Source: Microcella flavibacter
Lineage (GTDB): Bacteria > Actinomycetota > Actinomycetes > Actinomycetales > Microbacteriaceae
DNA: 64,000 nucleotides
Assembly: GCF_012530535.1 (NCBI RefSeq)
Contig: NZ_CP051299.1
Span: forward strand, 434,001-498,000
Reading direction: 5' to 3'
Shown here: positions 24,556 to 32,948 of the stretch, one piece after another
How positions within the stretch are numbered: the stretch's first letter is position 1
Layout of the letters: each line of letters opens with the position of its first letter
Notes under the pieces: model-generated
What the model was told of the DNA's origin: nothing
Seen by the model: the letters and a program-made list of their open reading frames with translations, nothing else
The model's database searches: none
Position numbers and translations under genes: made by a program

Positions 24556-26154
24556 TCAGCGGCGGCCGGTCGCGAGCCGCAGGCGCACCGGCTGGCCGGG
24601 CCGCAGCTGGGCGAGCAGGTCGAGCGCGGCATCCGTCACCACCGCGATGACGGGGTAGCCGCCGGTGACGGGCGCGTCGGGGCCGAGCACGGTGGGGGCG
24701 CCGTCGGGCGAGACCTGGATGCTCCCGGGCAGCATCCCCTCGCTGGGCAGCTCGCGCCCGACGGCCGAGGGCTCGCGCGCGAGCACCGGGCCGTCGAGCC
24801 GCACGCCCGTGCGGTCGCTGCGCGCCGAGACCGTCCACTCGGCGTCGAGCAGCGCCTGCCACGCGGCCCGCTCGAACCAGTCGCGGCGCGGACCGGGCCG
24901 CACCGCGAGCTCGACCGCGCCGTCCGTCGGCGGGTCGAGCGGCACGAGGTCGACGGCGGGCACGGGCGTCGGCGGCTCCGGGCCGAGGGGCAGCGCGTCC
25001 CCGGCGGCGAGGGGCGCCGGCCCGAGCCCGGCGAGGGTGTCGCGCGACCGCGAGCCCAGGGTGGCCGGCACGTCGACGCCGCCGCGCACGGCGAGGACGG
25101 CGCGCAGGCCGTGCTCGAGCATCCCGAGGCGCAGCTCGGCGCCGTCGCGCTCGGCGCGCACGGCGGTGCGCGGGGCGACGGGCCGGCCATCGAGGGTGAC
25201 GGGGCCGGTGCCGCCGGTGACAGCGACCCAGGCGCCCGCCGGCAGGGCGAGCACGAGGCCGCCGAGCAGCACCTCGAGGGTCGCCGCGTGCTCGGGATTG
25301 CCGACGAGGCGGTTGGCGAGCCGGTGGGCGGCGCGGTCCATGGCCCCCGCCGCTCCGACGCCGAGGTGCGCGAGGCCGGGGCGCCCGAGGTCCTGCACGA
25401 GCGTGCGCGGGCCGGGGTCGAGCACGCGCAGGGCGCGGTCGGGCGCGATCGGCGCGGGCGGAGCATCCCGCGCCGCCTCTGCCGCGGGGCCCCCGATCGA
25501 CTCGACCGGCACGAACCGCACCCGGTCGCCCGGCGCGATGAGCGCGGGCTGCTCGCGCGCCGCATCCCACAGCACCGCGTCGGTGCGCCCGATGAGCTGC
25601 CAGCCGCCGGGCGACTCGCGCGGGTAGACGCCGCAGTACTCGGCGGCGAGGGCGACCGCGCCGGCCGGCACCCGCGGCCGCGAGGTCGCGCGGCGGGGGA
25701 GTGCGGGCAGCGGGTCGGCGGCCTCTGCGTCGCTGAGCAGCGCGGCCGGGACGAGGTACGGGAACCCGGGCGCGAAGCCCGAGAACGCGCAGACCCACTC
25801 GACGGCCGCGTGCCGCTCGGCGACCTCGGCGACCGTGCACCCCCAGGCCTCGGCGACGGCCGCGAGATCCTCGCCGTCGTACTCCACGGCGATCGGGATG
25901 CTCCGCCCGCCCCGCGCACCGCGCGACCCCGCGCCGCCCTCGCCGGCGCTCGCGGTCGCACGCAACCAGTGCTCCGCGTGCCCGAGGCCGAGCACCGCCG
26001 GATCGATCCGCACGAGCACGGTGCGCGCGGCCGGCACGAGCTCGAGCACCCCCACGGGTGCATTCATGCCCCAGGCGGCATGTGCGGCGAGTGCCCCGGC
26101 GAGCGAGTCGAACTCGGCGAGCAGCGCGCGGTCGCCGGCGGGCAGCAGGCGCAT
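24556..26154 (-). CDS. pxpBC: 5-oxoprolinase subunits B and C, natural fusion (PxpB-PxpC)
   Basis: Together with PxpA this protein hydrolyses 5-oxoproline (pyroglutamate) to glutamate using ATP. Residues 1 to about 225 are PxpB (KipI-like), with FSGFAPGFPYL and PGGWQLIGRT. Residues about 235-532 are PxpC (KipA-like), with VLDPGPRTLVQDLGRPG, AAGAMDRAAHRLANRLVGN, the conserved SDRTGVRLDG, and GYPVIAVV near the end. In many bacteria these are two genes; here they are one 532-aa chain. The ATG shares one base with the pxpA stop, so the two are coupled. Confidence 0.93.
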   Translation of the reverse strand: MRLLPAGDRALLAEFDSLAGALAAHAAWGMNAPVGVLELVPAARTVLVRIDPAVLGLGHAEHWLRATASAGEGGAGSRGARGGRSIPIAVEYDGEDLAAVAEAWGCTVAEVAERHAAVEWVCAFSGFAPGFPYLVPAALLSDAEAADPLPALPRRATSRPRVPAGAVALAAEYCGVYPRESPGGWQLIGRTDAVLWDAAREQPALIAPGDRVRFVPVESIGGPAAEAARDAPPAPIAPDRALRVLDPGPRTLVQDLGRPGLAHLGVGAAGAMDRAAHRLANRLVGNPEHAATLEVLLGGLVLALPAGAWVAVTGGTGPVTLDGRPVAPRTAVRAERDGAELRLGMLEHGLRAVLAVRGGVDVPATLGSRSRDTLAGLGPAPLAAGDALPLGPEPPTPVPAVDLVPLDPPTDGAVELAVRPGPRRDWFERAAWQALLDAEWTVSARSDRTGVRLDGPVLAREPSAVGRELPSEGMLPGSIQVSPDGAPTVLGPDAPVTGGYPVIAVVTDAALDLLAQLRPGQPVRLRLATGRR

Positions 26155-26906
26155 CAGACGAGCGACTCGATCGCGATGCCGGCGTCGAGCAGCGCCGTGC
26201 GCACGGCCCGCGCGATCGCGACCGCGCCGGGGGTGTCGCCGTGCACGCAGAGCGAGCGCACGGGCAGCGCGATGAGCGACCCGTCGATCGTCTCGACGAC
26301 GCCCTCGAGGGCGAGCCGAACGGCGCGCGCGGCGATGAGATCGGGGTCGTGCAGCACCGCTCCGGGTTCGGACCTCGGCACGAGCGAGCCGTCGGCGCGG
26401 TAGGCGCGATCGGCGAAGCCCTCGGCGAGGAACGGGATGCCCGCGGCCGCGGCCGCGCGCTCGGCGGCGCTGCCGGGCATCCCCATCAGCGGTACGCCCT
26501 CCGCGGCGGCGGCATCCGCGACGACCGCGGCCCGCGCGGGATTGTGCACGATGCGGTTGTAGAGCGCGCCGTGGGGCTTCAGGTAGCGCACCCGGCCCCC
26601 GGCGGCCTCGGCCGCGGCGGTCAGGGTGGCGAGCTGCGCGCGCAGCTGCGCGGCGAGCACGGCCGGAGCGACCTCGAGATCGCGGCGGCCGAAACCCGCG
26701 CGATCGTCGTAGGAGGGGTGGGCGCCGATCGCGACGCCGTGGGCGACGGCCGACGCGCAGGCCGCGGCCATGGTCGCGGGGTCGCCGCCGTGCGCGCCGC
26801 AGGCGAGGTTCGCGCTCGTGACGAGCGGCATCATCGCCGCGTCATCGCCGACGATCGCATCGCCGTACGACTCGCCGAGGTCGCTGTTGAGATCGATCAT
26901 CGGCAT
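26154..26906 (-). CDS. pxpA: 5-oxoprolinase subunit A (LamB/YcsF family)
   Basis: This is the catalytic companion of PxpBC in pyroglutamate hydrolysis. The 250-aa protein starts with IDLNSDLGE and has SANLACGAHGGDP, GAHPSYDDRAGFGRR, YLKPHGALYN and CVHGDTPGA, the conserved order of the family. A -10-like TAGGCT (minus strand, 26913-26918) ends 6 nt before the ATG at 26906, so the operon may start with a leaderless transcript. The gene is divergent from the SOS-controlled radical SAM gene; their promoters share about 60 bp. Confidence 0.95.
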   Translation of the reverse strand: MPMIDLNSDLGESYGDAIVGDDAAMMPLVTSANLACGAHGGDPATMAAACASAVAHGVAIGAHPSYDDRAGFGRRDLEVAPAVLAAQLRAQLATLTAAAEAAGGRVRYLKPHGALYNRIVHNPARAAVVADAAAAEGVPLMGMPGSAAERAAAAAGIPFLAEGFADRAYRADGSLVPRSEPGAVLHDPDLIAARAVRLALEGVVETIDGSLIALPVRSLCVHGDTPGAVAIARAVRTALLDAGIAIESLV

Positions 26907-26932
26907 ACCGCGAGCCTAAGCCGCACCCCGGC

Positions 26933-26961
26933 TTGACAGACATTCGAACGTGTGTTCGAAT
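26933..26961 (+). promoter_or_regulatory. SOS promoter: LexA box over the -35/-10 spacer and -10 box
   Basis: The actinobacterial LexA consensus TCGAAC-N4-GTTCGA is matched perfectly at 26944-26959. A perfect -35 TTGACA lies at 26933-26938, and with a 17-nt spacer the -10 is TCGAAT (26956-26961), which overlaps the box. The start codon at 26968 then coincides with the expected transcript start. LexA binding would shut the promoter off completely. Confidence 0.93.
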
Positions 26962-26967
26962 GCTGCC

Positions 26968-28119
26968 ATGCGGTGGAGCGGGCAGACGGTGGGGGCGCAG
27001 CAGGCGGATGCCCTGCCCGAGCTCGTCGACACCGCCGCGCTCGCCCGGCGCTCGGCCCTCGAGCGCAGCGGGCTCGTGCGCACGGTGCGGCCGCCGGAGT
27101 TCGCCGGCATCACCTTTCACGAGGTGCTCGCGAAATCGGCGCTCAACCGGGTGCCCGGCGGAGGCGGCTCGCTGCCCTTCGGCCACACCGTCAATCCGTA
27201 CCGGGGCTGCACGCACGCCTGCGTGTACTGCTTCGCCCGGCCGACCCACGCCTACCTCGACCTCGACACGGGCGAGGGCTTCGACCGCGAGATCGTCGTC
27301 AAGGTGAACGTCGCCGAGGTGCTCGCGCGCGAGCTGCGCCGGCCGAGCTGGAGCCGCGACCCGGTCGCGCTCGGCACGAACACCGACCCGTACCAGCGGG
27401 CCGAGGGCCGCTACGGTCTCATGCCCGGCATCATCACGGCGCTCACCGAGAGCGGCACCCCGTTGAGCATCCTGACCAAGGGCACGCTGCTGCGCCGCGA
27501 CCTGCCGCTGCTCGCCCGGGCCCGCGAGCACGTGCCCGTCGAGCTCAGCATGTCGATCGCGATCTACGACGACGCCCTGCAGCAGTCGCTCGAGCCGGGC
27601 ACCCCCTCGACCGAGGCCCGGCTCGCCACGATCACCGCCGCCGCCGCAGCGGGCTTCGCACCGAGCGTGCTCATGATGCCGGTGCTGCCCGACCTCACCG
27701 ACACCCGCGCGCATCTCGACACGGCCTTCGAGCGCATCCGCGCCGCGGGCGCCCGCTCGGTCATGGCCTCGGCGCTGCACCTCAAGCCGGGGGTGCGCGA
27801 GTGGTACCTCGCCTGGCTCGAGCGCGAGCATCCCGCCCTCGTGCCCCGCTACCGCGAGCTCTACGCGGGCGGCCCGCACCCGCCGGCCGGCTACCGCTCG
27901 TGGCTCGCCGAGCGGGTACGGGATGCCCGACGTCGCCACGGCCTCGGCAGCAGGCCGCTCGACCCCGCCACCGGCACGGTCGCGGCCGGGGCCCCGCTGC
28001 GCACGCGCGCCCTCGCCGCCGACCCCTCGGGGCCGCACCGCGGAGTGCGGCGCGGGATGCCCGCCGACGCGTCGGCCGCCGCATCCCCGCCGGCGACGAG
28101 CCCCGGCATGCTCTTCTGA
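26968..28119 (+). CDS. Rv2578c-type radical SAM protein (spore photoproduct lyase-like), SOS-regulated
   Basis: A radical SAM protein of 383 aa with the iron-sulfur motif CTHACVYC (C-x3-C-x2-C) in NPYRGCTHACVYCFARPTH. Further family blocks are LGTNTDPYQRAEG, SILTKG, SIAIYDD and VLMMPVLPDLTD. Members are annotated as Rv2578c family or SPL-like, with unproven activity. The perfect LexA box on the promoter supports a DNA-damage role. The ATG at 26968 was chosen because the promoter places the transcript start there and no ribosome-binding site exists. The C-terminal 45 residues are low-complexity and Ala/Pro-rich. Confidence 0.92.
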   Translation: MRWSGQTVGAQQADALPELVDTAALARRSALERSGLVRTVRPPEFAGITFHEVLAKSALNRVPGGGGSLPFGHTVNPYRGCTHACVYCFARPTHAYLDLDTGEGFDREIVVKVNVAEVLARELRRPSWSRDPVALGTNTDPYQRAEGRYGLMPGIITALTESGTPLSILTKGTLLRRDLPLLARAREHVPVELSMSIAIYDDALQQSLEPGTPSTEARLATITAAAAAGFAPSVLMMPVLPDLTDTRAHLDTAFERIRAAGARSVMASALHLKPGVREWYLAWLEREHPALVPRYRELYAGGPHPPAGYRSWLAERVRDARRRHGLGSRPLDPATGTVAAGAPLRTRALAADPSGPHRGVRRGMPADASAAASPPATSPGMLF

Positions 28120-28194
28120 GCCGTCGGCCGCGCGCCCGACCGCCCCCGGCCCGCCGCCGCCCGAGGCCCGCCCGTTCGGAATAGAGTCGTGGCC

Positions 28195-28857
28195 ATGGAG
28201 ACGAGGGTGCCCGCGACGGGGTCGGTGAGACTCGCCATCCTCGACGATCACGAGCTGCTGCTCGACAGCCTCAGCACGTGGATCTCGCAGAACGCGCCCG
28301 ACTTCGACCTCGTGCTCACCGCGCCGACCTGGTTCGAGCTCGTGCAGAGCGACCAGTTCCCGACCGATCTCGTGCTGCTCGACTTCCAGCTGCAGGAGCC
28401 CGTGTCGATCGAGGCGCGCGTGCGCACCTGCCGCGCCGCGGGCGCGAAGGTCATCGTGCTGACGAGCCTCGACACCGAGGAGGCCCGCGAGCGCGCGCTC
28501 GACGCGGGTGCGGCGGCGTTCCTCTCCAAGGCGCTGCCGCTCGCCGACGTCATGGACGCCGCGCGGCAGGTCATGGGCATGCAGTCGAGCGGCGAGCCGG
28601 TGCGCGAGTGGCGCCCGCTGCCGAGCGGCGCCCGCAGGCCGCCCCGACCCAAGCTCTCGGTGAGCGAGCGCGAGGCGCTGAGCCTCTACGTCGCGGGCAT
28701 GTCGACGGCGCAGGTCGCGAGCGAGATGCACGTGCAGTACGAGACGGCGAAGACCTACCTGCGCCGCGTGCGCGAGAAGTACGCGAAGACGGGGCGCCCC
28801 GCGAGCACGAAGACCGATCTGATCAGACGAGCAGCCGAGGACGGGTACCTGCAGTAA
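28195..28857 (+). CDS. Orphan LuxR/NarL-family response regulator
   Basis: A two-domain protein of 220 aa. The receiver domain (about residues 9-125) has acidic residues in ILDDHE, the phosphoacceptor Asp in LVLLDFQL, the Thr/Ser of VLTSLD and the Lys of LSKALP. The C-terminal helix-turn-helix (about 150-215) has LSVSEREALSLYVAGMSTAQVASEM. No histidine kinase is next to it. TAGAGT (28182-28187) ends 7 nt before the ATG at 28195, suggesting a leaderless start. It runs into tdk with a TAATG stop/start overlap. Targets are unknown. Confidence 0.88.
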   Translation: METRVPATGSVRLAILDDHELLLDSLSTWISQNAPDFDLVLTAPTWFELVQSDQFPTDLVLLDFQLQEPVSIEARVRTCRAAGAKVIVLTSLDTEEARERALDAGAAAFLSKALPLADVMDAARQVMGMQSSGEPVREWRPLPSGARRPPRPKLSVSEREALSLYVAGMSTAQVASEMHVQYETAKTYLRRVREKYAKTGRPASTKTDLIRRAAEDGYLQ

Positions 28858-29525
28858 TGGCGAAACTGTACTTCCGCTACGGAGCGATGAACAGCGGCAA
28901 GAGCACGGCTCTGCTGCAGGCCGCCTACAACTACGAGGAGCGCGGGCAGAAGGTGCTGCTCGCGAAGCCGCTCATCGACACCAAGGGCGAGCAGCTCATC
29001 GTCTCGCGCCTCGGCGTCTCGCGCCCTGTCGACTTCACGATCGGCGCGAGCGACGACGTCTACGCGGTCTTCCAGCGCGAGCGCGAGGCCGAGATCCGGG
29101 CCGACGGCGTCGACGTGGCGTGCCTGCTCGTCGACGAGGCCCAGTTCTTCAGCCCGCAGCAGGTCGACGATCTGCTGCGCATCGCCATCCGCGAGGGCAT
29201 CCCGGTGCTGGCGTACGGCATCCGCACCGACTTCCAGACGGCGGCCTTCCCCGGCAGTCGCCGCCTGCTCGAGATCGCGCACTCCCTCGAGGAGCTCAAG
29301 ACGATCTGCCGCTGCGGCCGCAAGGCCGTCTTCAACGCGCGCACGATCGACGGCAAGTTCGTCTTCGACGGCGACCAGGTGGCCATCGACGGCGTCGACG
29401 TGGCCTACGAGTCGCTGTGCGGGCTCTGCTACCTCGACGAGTCGGGCGACTCGCTCGCCTCCGGCTGGAAGGCCCCGGTCGCCCTCGGCGTCGAGCCGAT
29501 GGGGCCCGACGCCGACTTCGCGTAG
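28857..29525 (+). CDS. tdk: Thymidine kinase (type II)
   Basis: Tdk phosphorylates thymidine for dTMP salvage. The 222-aa protein has the P-loop GAMNSGKSTALLQ, LLVDEAQFF (Walker B-like), YGIRTDF, and the zinc-binding pairs CRCG and CGLC of the lasso region. Its ATG shares a base with the response-regulator stop, so the two are coupled, which is an unusual pairing. Confidence 0.95.
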   Translation: MAKLYFRYGAMNSGKSTALLQAAYNYEERGQKVLLAKPLIDTKGEQLIVSRLGVSRPVDFTIGASDDVYAVFQREREAEIRADGVDVACLLVDEAQFFSPQQVDDLLRIAIREGIPVLAYGIRTDFQTAAFPGSRRLLEIAHSLEELKTICRCGRKAVFNARTIDGKFVFDGDQVAIDGVDVAYESLCGLCYLDESGDSLASGWKAPVALGVEPMGPDADFA

Positions 29526-29552
29526 CGAGATCCCCGATGCGGGATGCCCCGC

Positions 29553-30569
29553 TCAGGCGCTCTCGCGCACGACCAGCTCGGTGCCGAGCGTCAGGGGCGT
29601 CGTCGGCCGGCCGGCGATCGCCTCGAGCAGCATCCCGACCATCTCCTCGCTGATGCGCTGCCAGGGCTGGCGCATCGTGGTGAGCGGGGGCTCGTGCGTC
29701 GCGGCGAGGCCGGAGTCGTCGAAGCCCGCCACCGCGATGTCGTCGGGCACGCGCATCCCGGCCGCGCGCAGCGTCTGGATCGCCCCGGAGGCCATGAGGT
29801 CGGAGGCGGCGAAGACGGCGTCGATGCGCTCGCCGGTCGCGAGCAGGCGGGCCATCGCGGCCGCGCCGCTCTCCATGCCGTAGTCGCCCTCGACAACGAG
29901 CTCGGGCCGGAACCGGCCGCCCATCTCCTCGCGGAACCCGTCGAGCCGGTAGCGCCCGCCCGGGGTGTCCTGCGGGCCCGCGATCATCGCGATGCGCTCG
30001 TGGCCGCGATCGAGCAGGTGGCGCGTCATCGTGCGGGCCGAGCCGATCTCGTCGACCGAGACGAAGGGGGTGTCGTGCTGATGGCCGAGGGGGATGCCGC
30101 AGCACACGGTCGGGATGCCCGCGCCGAGCAGCGAGCCGAGCAGCGGGTCTGCCTCGTGCGAGGAGATGAGCATGACGCCGTCGACGTGGCCCGCGCGCAC
30201 GTAGTGCTCGATGGTCGCGCGCTCCTCGGGGGTGCCGGCGACGAGCAGTACGAGCGTCATGCGCCGCTGGGCGAGGGCGGCGGCCGCGCCGCGCAGCAGG
30301 AGCGCGAAGGTGGGGTCGTCGAACAGCAGGTGCTGCGGCTCGGTGAGCAGGAAGGCGAGCGAGTTGGCCCGCCCGGTGGCGAGGCTGCGGGCGGCGTGGT
30401 TCGCGGTGTAGCCGCTCGCGCGGATCGCCTCCTCGACCGCCTCGCGCGCCTCGGGCGAGACCCAGTGGCCGCCGTTGAGCACCCGCGAGACGGTGCCGCG
30501 CGAGACGCCGGCCGCGACGGCGATGTCGCGGATCGTGGGCCTGCGCGCGGGGGCGCTCGTCTCGGTCAC
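29553..30569 (-). CDS. LacI-family transcriptional regulator of the galactan locus
   Basis: A 338-aa LacI-type repressor. The N-terminal helix-turn-helix is TIRDIAVAAGVSRGTVSRVLNG followed by the hinge helix region. The C-terminal part is a periplasmic-binding-protein-like effector domain ending in GFDDSGLAATHEPPLTTMRQP. It is divergent from the GH42 gene, and two matching 14-bp palindromes lie between them, so galacto-oligosaccharides or a derivative are the likely inducer. A TAGAGT box (minus strand, 30577-30582) ends 7 nt before the GTG start, suggesting a leaderless mRNA. Confidence 0.93.
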   Translation of the reverse strand: MTETSAPARRPTIRDIAVAAGVSRGTVSRVLNGGHWVSPEAREAVEEAIRASGYTANHAARSLATGRANSLAFLLTEPQHLLFDDPTFALLLRGAAAALAQRRMTLVLLVAGTPEERATIEHYVRAGHVDGVMLISSHEADPLLGSLLGAGIPTVCCGIPLGHQHDTPFVSVDEIGSARTMTRHLLDRGHERIAMIAGPQDTPGGRYRLDGFREEMGGRFRPELVVEGDYGMESGAAAMARLLATGERIDAVFAASDLMASGAIQTLRAAGMRVPDDIAVAGFDDSGLAATHEPPLTTMRQPWQRISEEMVGMLLEAIAGRPTTPLTLGTELVVRESA

Positions 30570-30635
30570 GAGGGGGACTCTACCCGTCGCGGCCGCCGCG
30601 GCGATGGTCGCCCCGGTCGACGGGAGCGCACCGAC

Positions 30636-30718
30636 TGAGACCGGTCACAGTCCGGTAACGAAACCGGCGGCGCGGTGGCGGGCCGAGCATCCCGTGCCGC
30701 AGGCTGTGACCGGTCCCA
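30636..30718. promoter_or_regulatory. Two LacI-type operators upstream of the GH42 gene
   Basis: TGAGACCGGTCACA (30636-30649) and TGTGACCGGTCCCA (30705-30718) both fit the palindrome TGNGACCGGTCNCA, with centres 69 bp apart. The CG-centred palindrome is typical of LacI-family sites. A further inverted pair, CCGGT (30652-30656) and ACCGG (30663-30667), lies between them. DNA looping between the two operators is possible. Confidence 0.75.
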
Positions 30719-30738
30719 GTTCGATCCGATGGAGTGTC

Positions 30739-32814
30739 ATGAACCGCAGTACCCCCTGGCCCGCGCTGCCCGGCATCGCCTTCGGCGGCGATTACAACCC
30801 CGAGCAGTGGCCCCGCGACGTCTGGCGCGAGGACGTCGCGCTCATGCGCGAGGCCGGGGTGAACCTCGTGAGCATCGGCATCTTCTCGTGGGCGCTCATC
30901 GAGACGAGCGAGGGCGTCTTCGACTTCTCGTGGCTCGACGAGATCATCGACCTGCTGCACGAGAACGGGGTGGCCGTCGACCTGGGCACGCCCACCGCCT
31001 CGCCGCCCGCCTGGTTCTTCGCCGCGCATCCCGAGGCCCGCGTCGTGAACCGCGACGGCGTCGTCATGGGCTTCGGCTCCCGCGGCATGGCCTCGCCCTC
31101 CTCGCCCGCCTACCGCGAGGCGATCGCCCGCATCGCCGACGCCCTCGCCGCCCGCTACGCCGACCACCCGGCCGTCGTGCTGTGGCACGTGCACAACGAG
31201 TACGGCGTGCCCGTCGGCGAGGACCACTCGCCGCAGAGCGCCGCCGCCTTCCGCGTCTGGCTGCAGGAGCGCTACGGCGACCTCGACGCGCTCAACGCCG
31301 CCTGGGGCACCGCCTTCTGGGGTCAGCACTACACCGACTGGCGGCACGTCGGCACGCCGGCCGCCGCCCCCTCGACCGTCAACCCCGCGCAGAAGCTCGA
31401 CTTCGCCCGCTTCACCGACCACCAGCTGCGCGAGTGCTTCATCATCGAGCGCGAGGCCATCCGGGCGCACGCCCCGCAGCCGATCACGACGAACATGATG
31501 GCCAACCAGAGCTGGACCACCGACCTCTGGGCCTGGGGCGACGAGATGGACCTCGTCTCGGACGACCACTACCTCTGGGCCGCCGACCCCGAAGCGCACA
31601 TCGGGCTCGCGATCGCCGCCGACCTCACCCGCTCGGTCGGCCGCGGCGCCCCCTGGATGCTCATGGAGCACTCGACCTCGGCCGTCAACTGGCAGCCGCG
31701 CAACATCGCGAAGACGCCCGGCGAGATGGCGCGCAACGCGTTCAGCCACCTCGGGCGCGGAGCGGACGGCATCCTGTTCTTCCAGTGGCGCGCCGGGCGC
31801 TCGGGCGCCGAGAAGTTCCACTCGGCGATGCTGCCGCACGCCGGCACCCGCTCGCGGGTCTGGCGCGAGGTCGTCGACCTCGGCGAGAAGCTCGGCCGCC
31901 TCGGCGAGCTGCGCGGCTCGACCGTGCGCGCCGACGTCGCCATGCTGTGGGACTTCGAGTCGTTCTGGGCGCAGGATCTCGACTGGCGCCCCTCGTGCGA
32001 CGTCGACCACCGCGACCTCGTGCGCCGCTACTACGAGCGGCTCTGGCGCGACGGCCTCACGGTCGACTTCGTGCTACCGGGCGACGACCTCTCGGCCTAC
32101 CCGCTCGTCGTCGCGCCGGCGCAGTACCTGCTGACCGCGGCCGACGCGGCGAACCTCGACGAGTACGTCGCACGGGGCGGCACGCTGCTCGTGTCGTTCT
32201 TCTCGGCCGTCGTCGACGAGCACGACGCCGTGCATCCCGGCGGGTTCCTCGCGCCGCTGCACGAGGCCCTCGGCGTGCGCGTCGAGGAGCACCTGCCGCT
32301 GCGCGAGGGCGAGACCGCCGCGCTGCGCTGGCAGCACGACGGCCCGGCGATCGAGCTGCCGGCCGACGTCTGGCAGGAGGACCTCGACCCGATCGGCGCC
32401 GAGGTGATCGCCCGGTACGCCGAGGGCCCCGCCGCCGGGGGCGCGGCCATCACCCGCAACGCGCACGGCGCGGGAACGGGCTGGTACGTCAGCACCCGCC
32501 TCGACGCCGCCGCGCTGCGCCCCGTGCTCGACGCCGTCTACGCCGACGCCGGACTGCGCGCGACCGGGATGCCCGAGGGCGTCGAGCTCGTGACGCGCGA
32601 GAGCGCGGAGGCCGACTACCTCATCGCCGTCAACCACACGGCCGAGCCCGTCGAGATCCCGGTGGCGGGGGAGGAACTGCTCACGGGCACCGCCTGCACC
32701 GGTACCCTCGCGCTCGCCGCCGGGGGCGTGGCGGTCGTGCGGGCGGTGCCGGCGCGCGCCGTCCGCGCGCGCGAGACATCCCGGCCCGACGGCGCCGCGC
32801 TGTCCGTCCCCTGA
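30739..32814 (+). CDS. GH42 beta-galactosidase
   Basis: A cytosolic glycoside hydrolase of 691 aa that releases galactose from beta-galactosides and short galactans. The start region FGGDYNPEQWP is characteristic of GH42. The acid/base is Glu154 (HNEYG) and the nucleophile Glu310 (LMEHST). The trimerisation domain follows from about residue 390, then a C-terminal beta domain. No signal peptide is present. The start is ATG 30739, with GGAG four to five bases upstream. It is the first gene of a galactan operon controlled by the LacI protein encoded divergently. Confidence 0.95.
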   Translation: MNRSTPWPALPGIAFGGDYNPEQWPRDVWREDVALMREAGVNLVSIGIFSWALIETSEGVFDFSWLDEIIDLLHENGVAVDLGTPTASPPAWFFAAHPEARVVNRDGVVMGFGSRGMASPSSPAYREAIARIADALAARYADHPAVVLWHVHNEYGVPVGEDHSPQSAAAFRVWLQERYGDLDALNAAWGTAFWGQHYTDWRHVGTPAAAPSTVNPAQKLDFARFTDHQLRECFIIEREAIRAHAPQPITTNMMANQSWTTDLWAWGDEMDLVSDDHYLWAADPEAHIGLAIAADLTRSVGRGAPWMLMEHSTSAVNWQPRNIAKTPGEMARNAFSHLGRGADGILFFQWRAGRSGAEKFHSAMLPHAGTRSRVWREVVDLGEKLGRLGELRGSTVRADVAMLWDFESFWAQDLDWRPSCDVDHRDLVRRYYERLWRDGLTVDFVLPGDDLSAYPLVVAPAQYLLTAADAANLDEYVARGGTLLVSFFSAVVDEHDAVHPGGFLAPLHEALGVRVEEHLPLREGETAALRWQHDGPAIELPADVWQEDLDPIGAEVIARYAEGPAAGGAAITRNAHGAGTGWYVSTRLDAAALRPVLDAVYADAGLRATGMPEGVELVTRESAEADYLIAVNHTAEPVEIPVAGEELLTGTACTGTLALAAGGVAVVRAVPARAVRARETSRPDGAALSVP

Positions 32815-32890
32815 TCCCCGCTCCGCCCCACCATCCGCACCACCTCCCGCACCGTCCACCGCACCACTGACCGCACCACCTCACACCACC
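32815..32890 (+). other. C-rich, G-poor intercistronic segment
   Basis: This gap between the GH42 and sugar-binding genes is dominated by CACC/CCGC repeats with very few G. Similar tracts lie at about 34218-34240 and 36826-36900 in the same operon. Such C-rich, G-poor, unstructured RNA is what Rho loads on, so the segments may be sites of Rho-dependent attenuation (inference). Confidence 0.35.
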
Positions 32891-32948
32891 CGGTCGTAAC
32901 GACGCGACGCAGCCGCTTCGCGCACCGACCGCCTTCGAAAGGAACATC

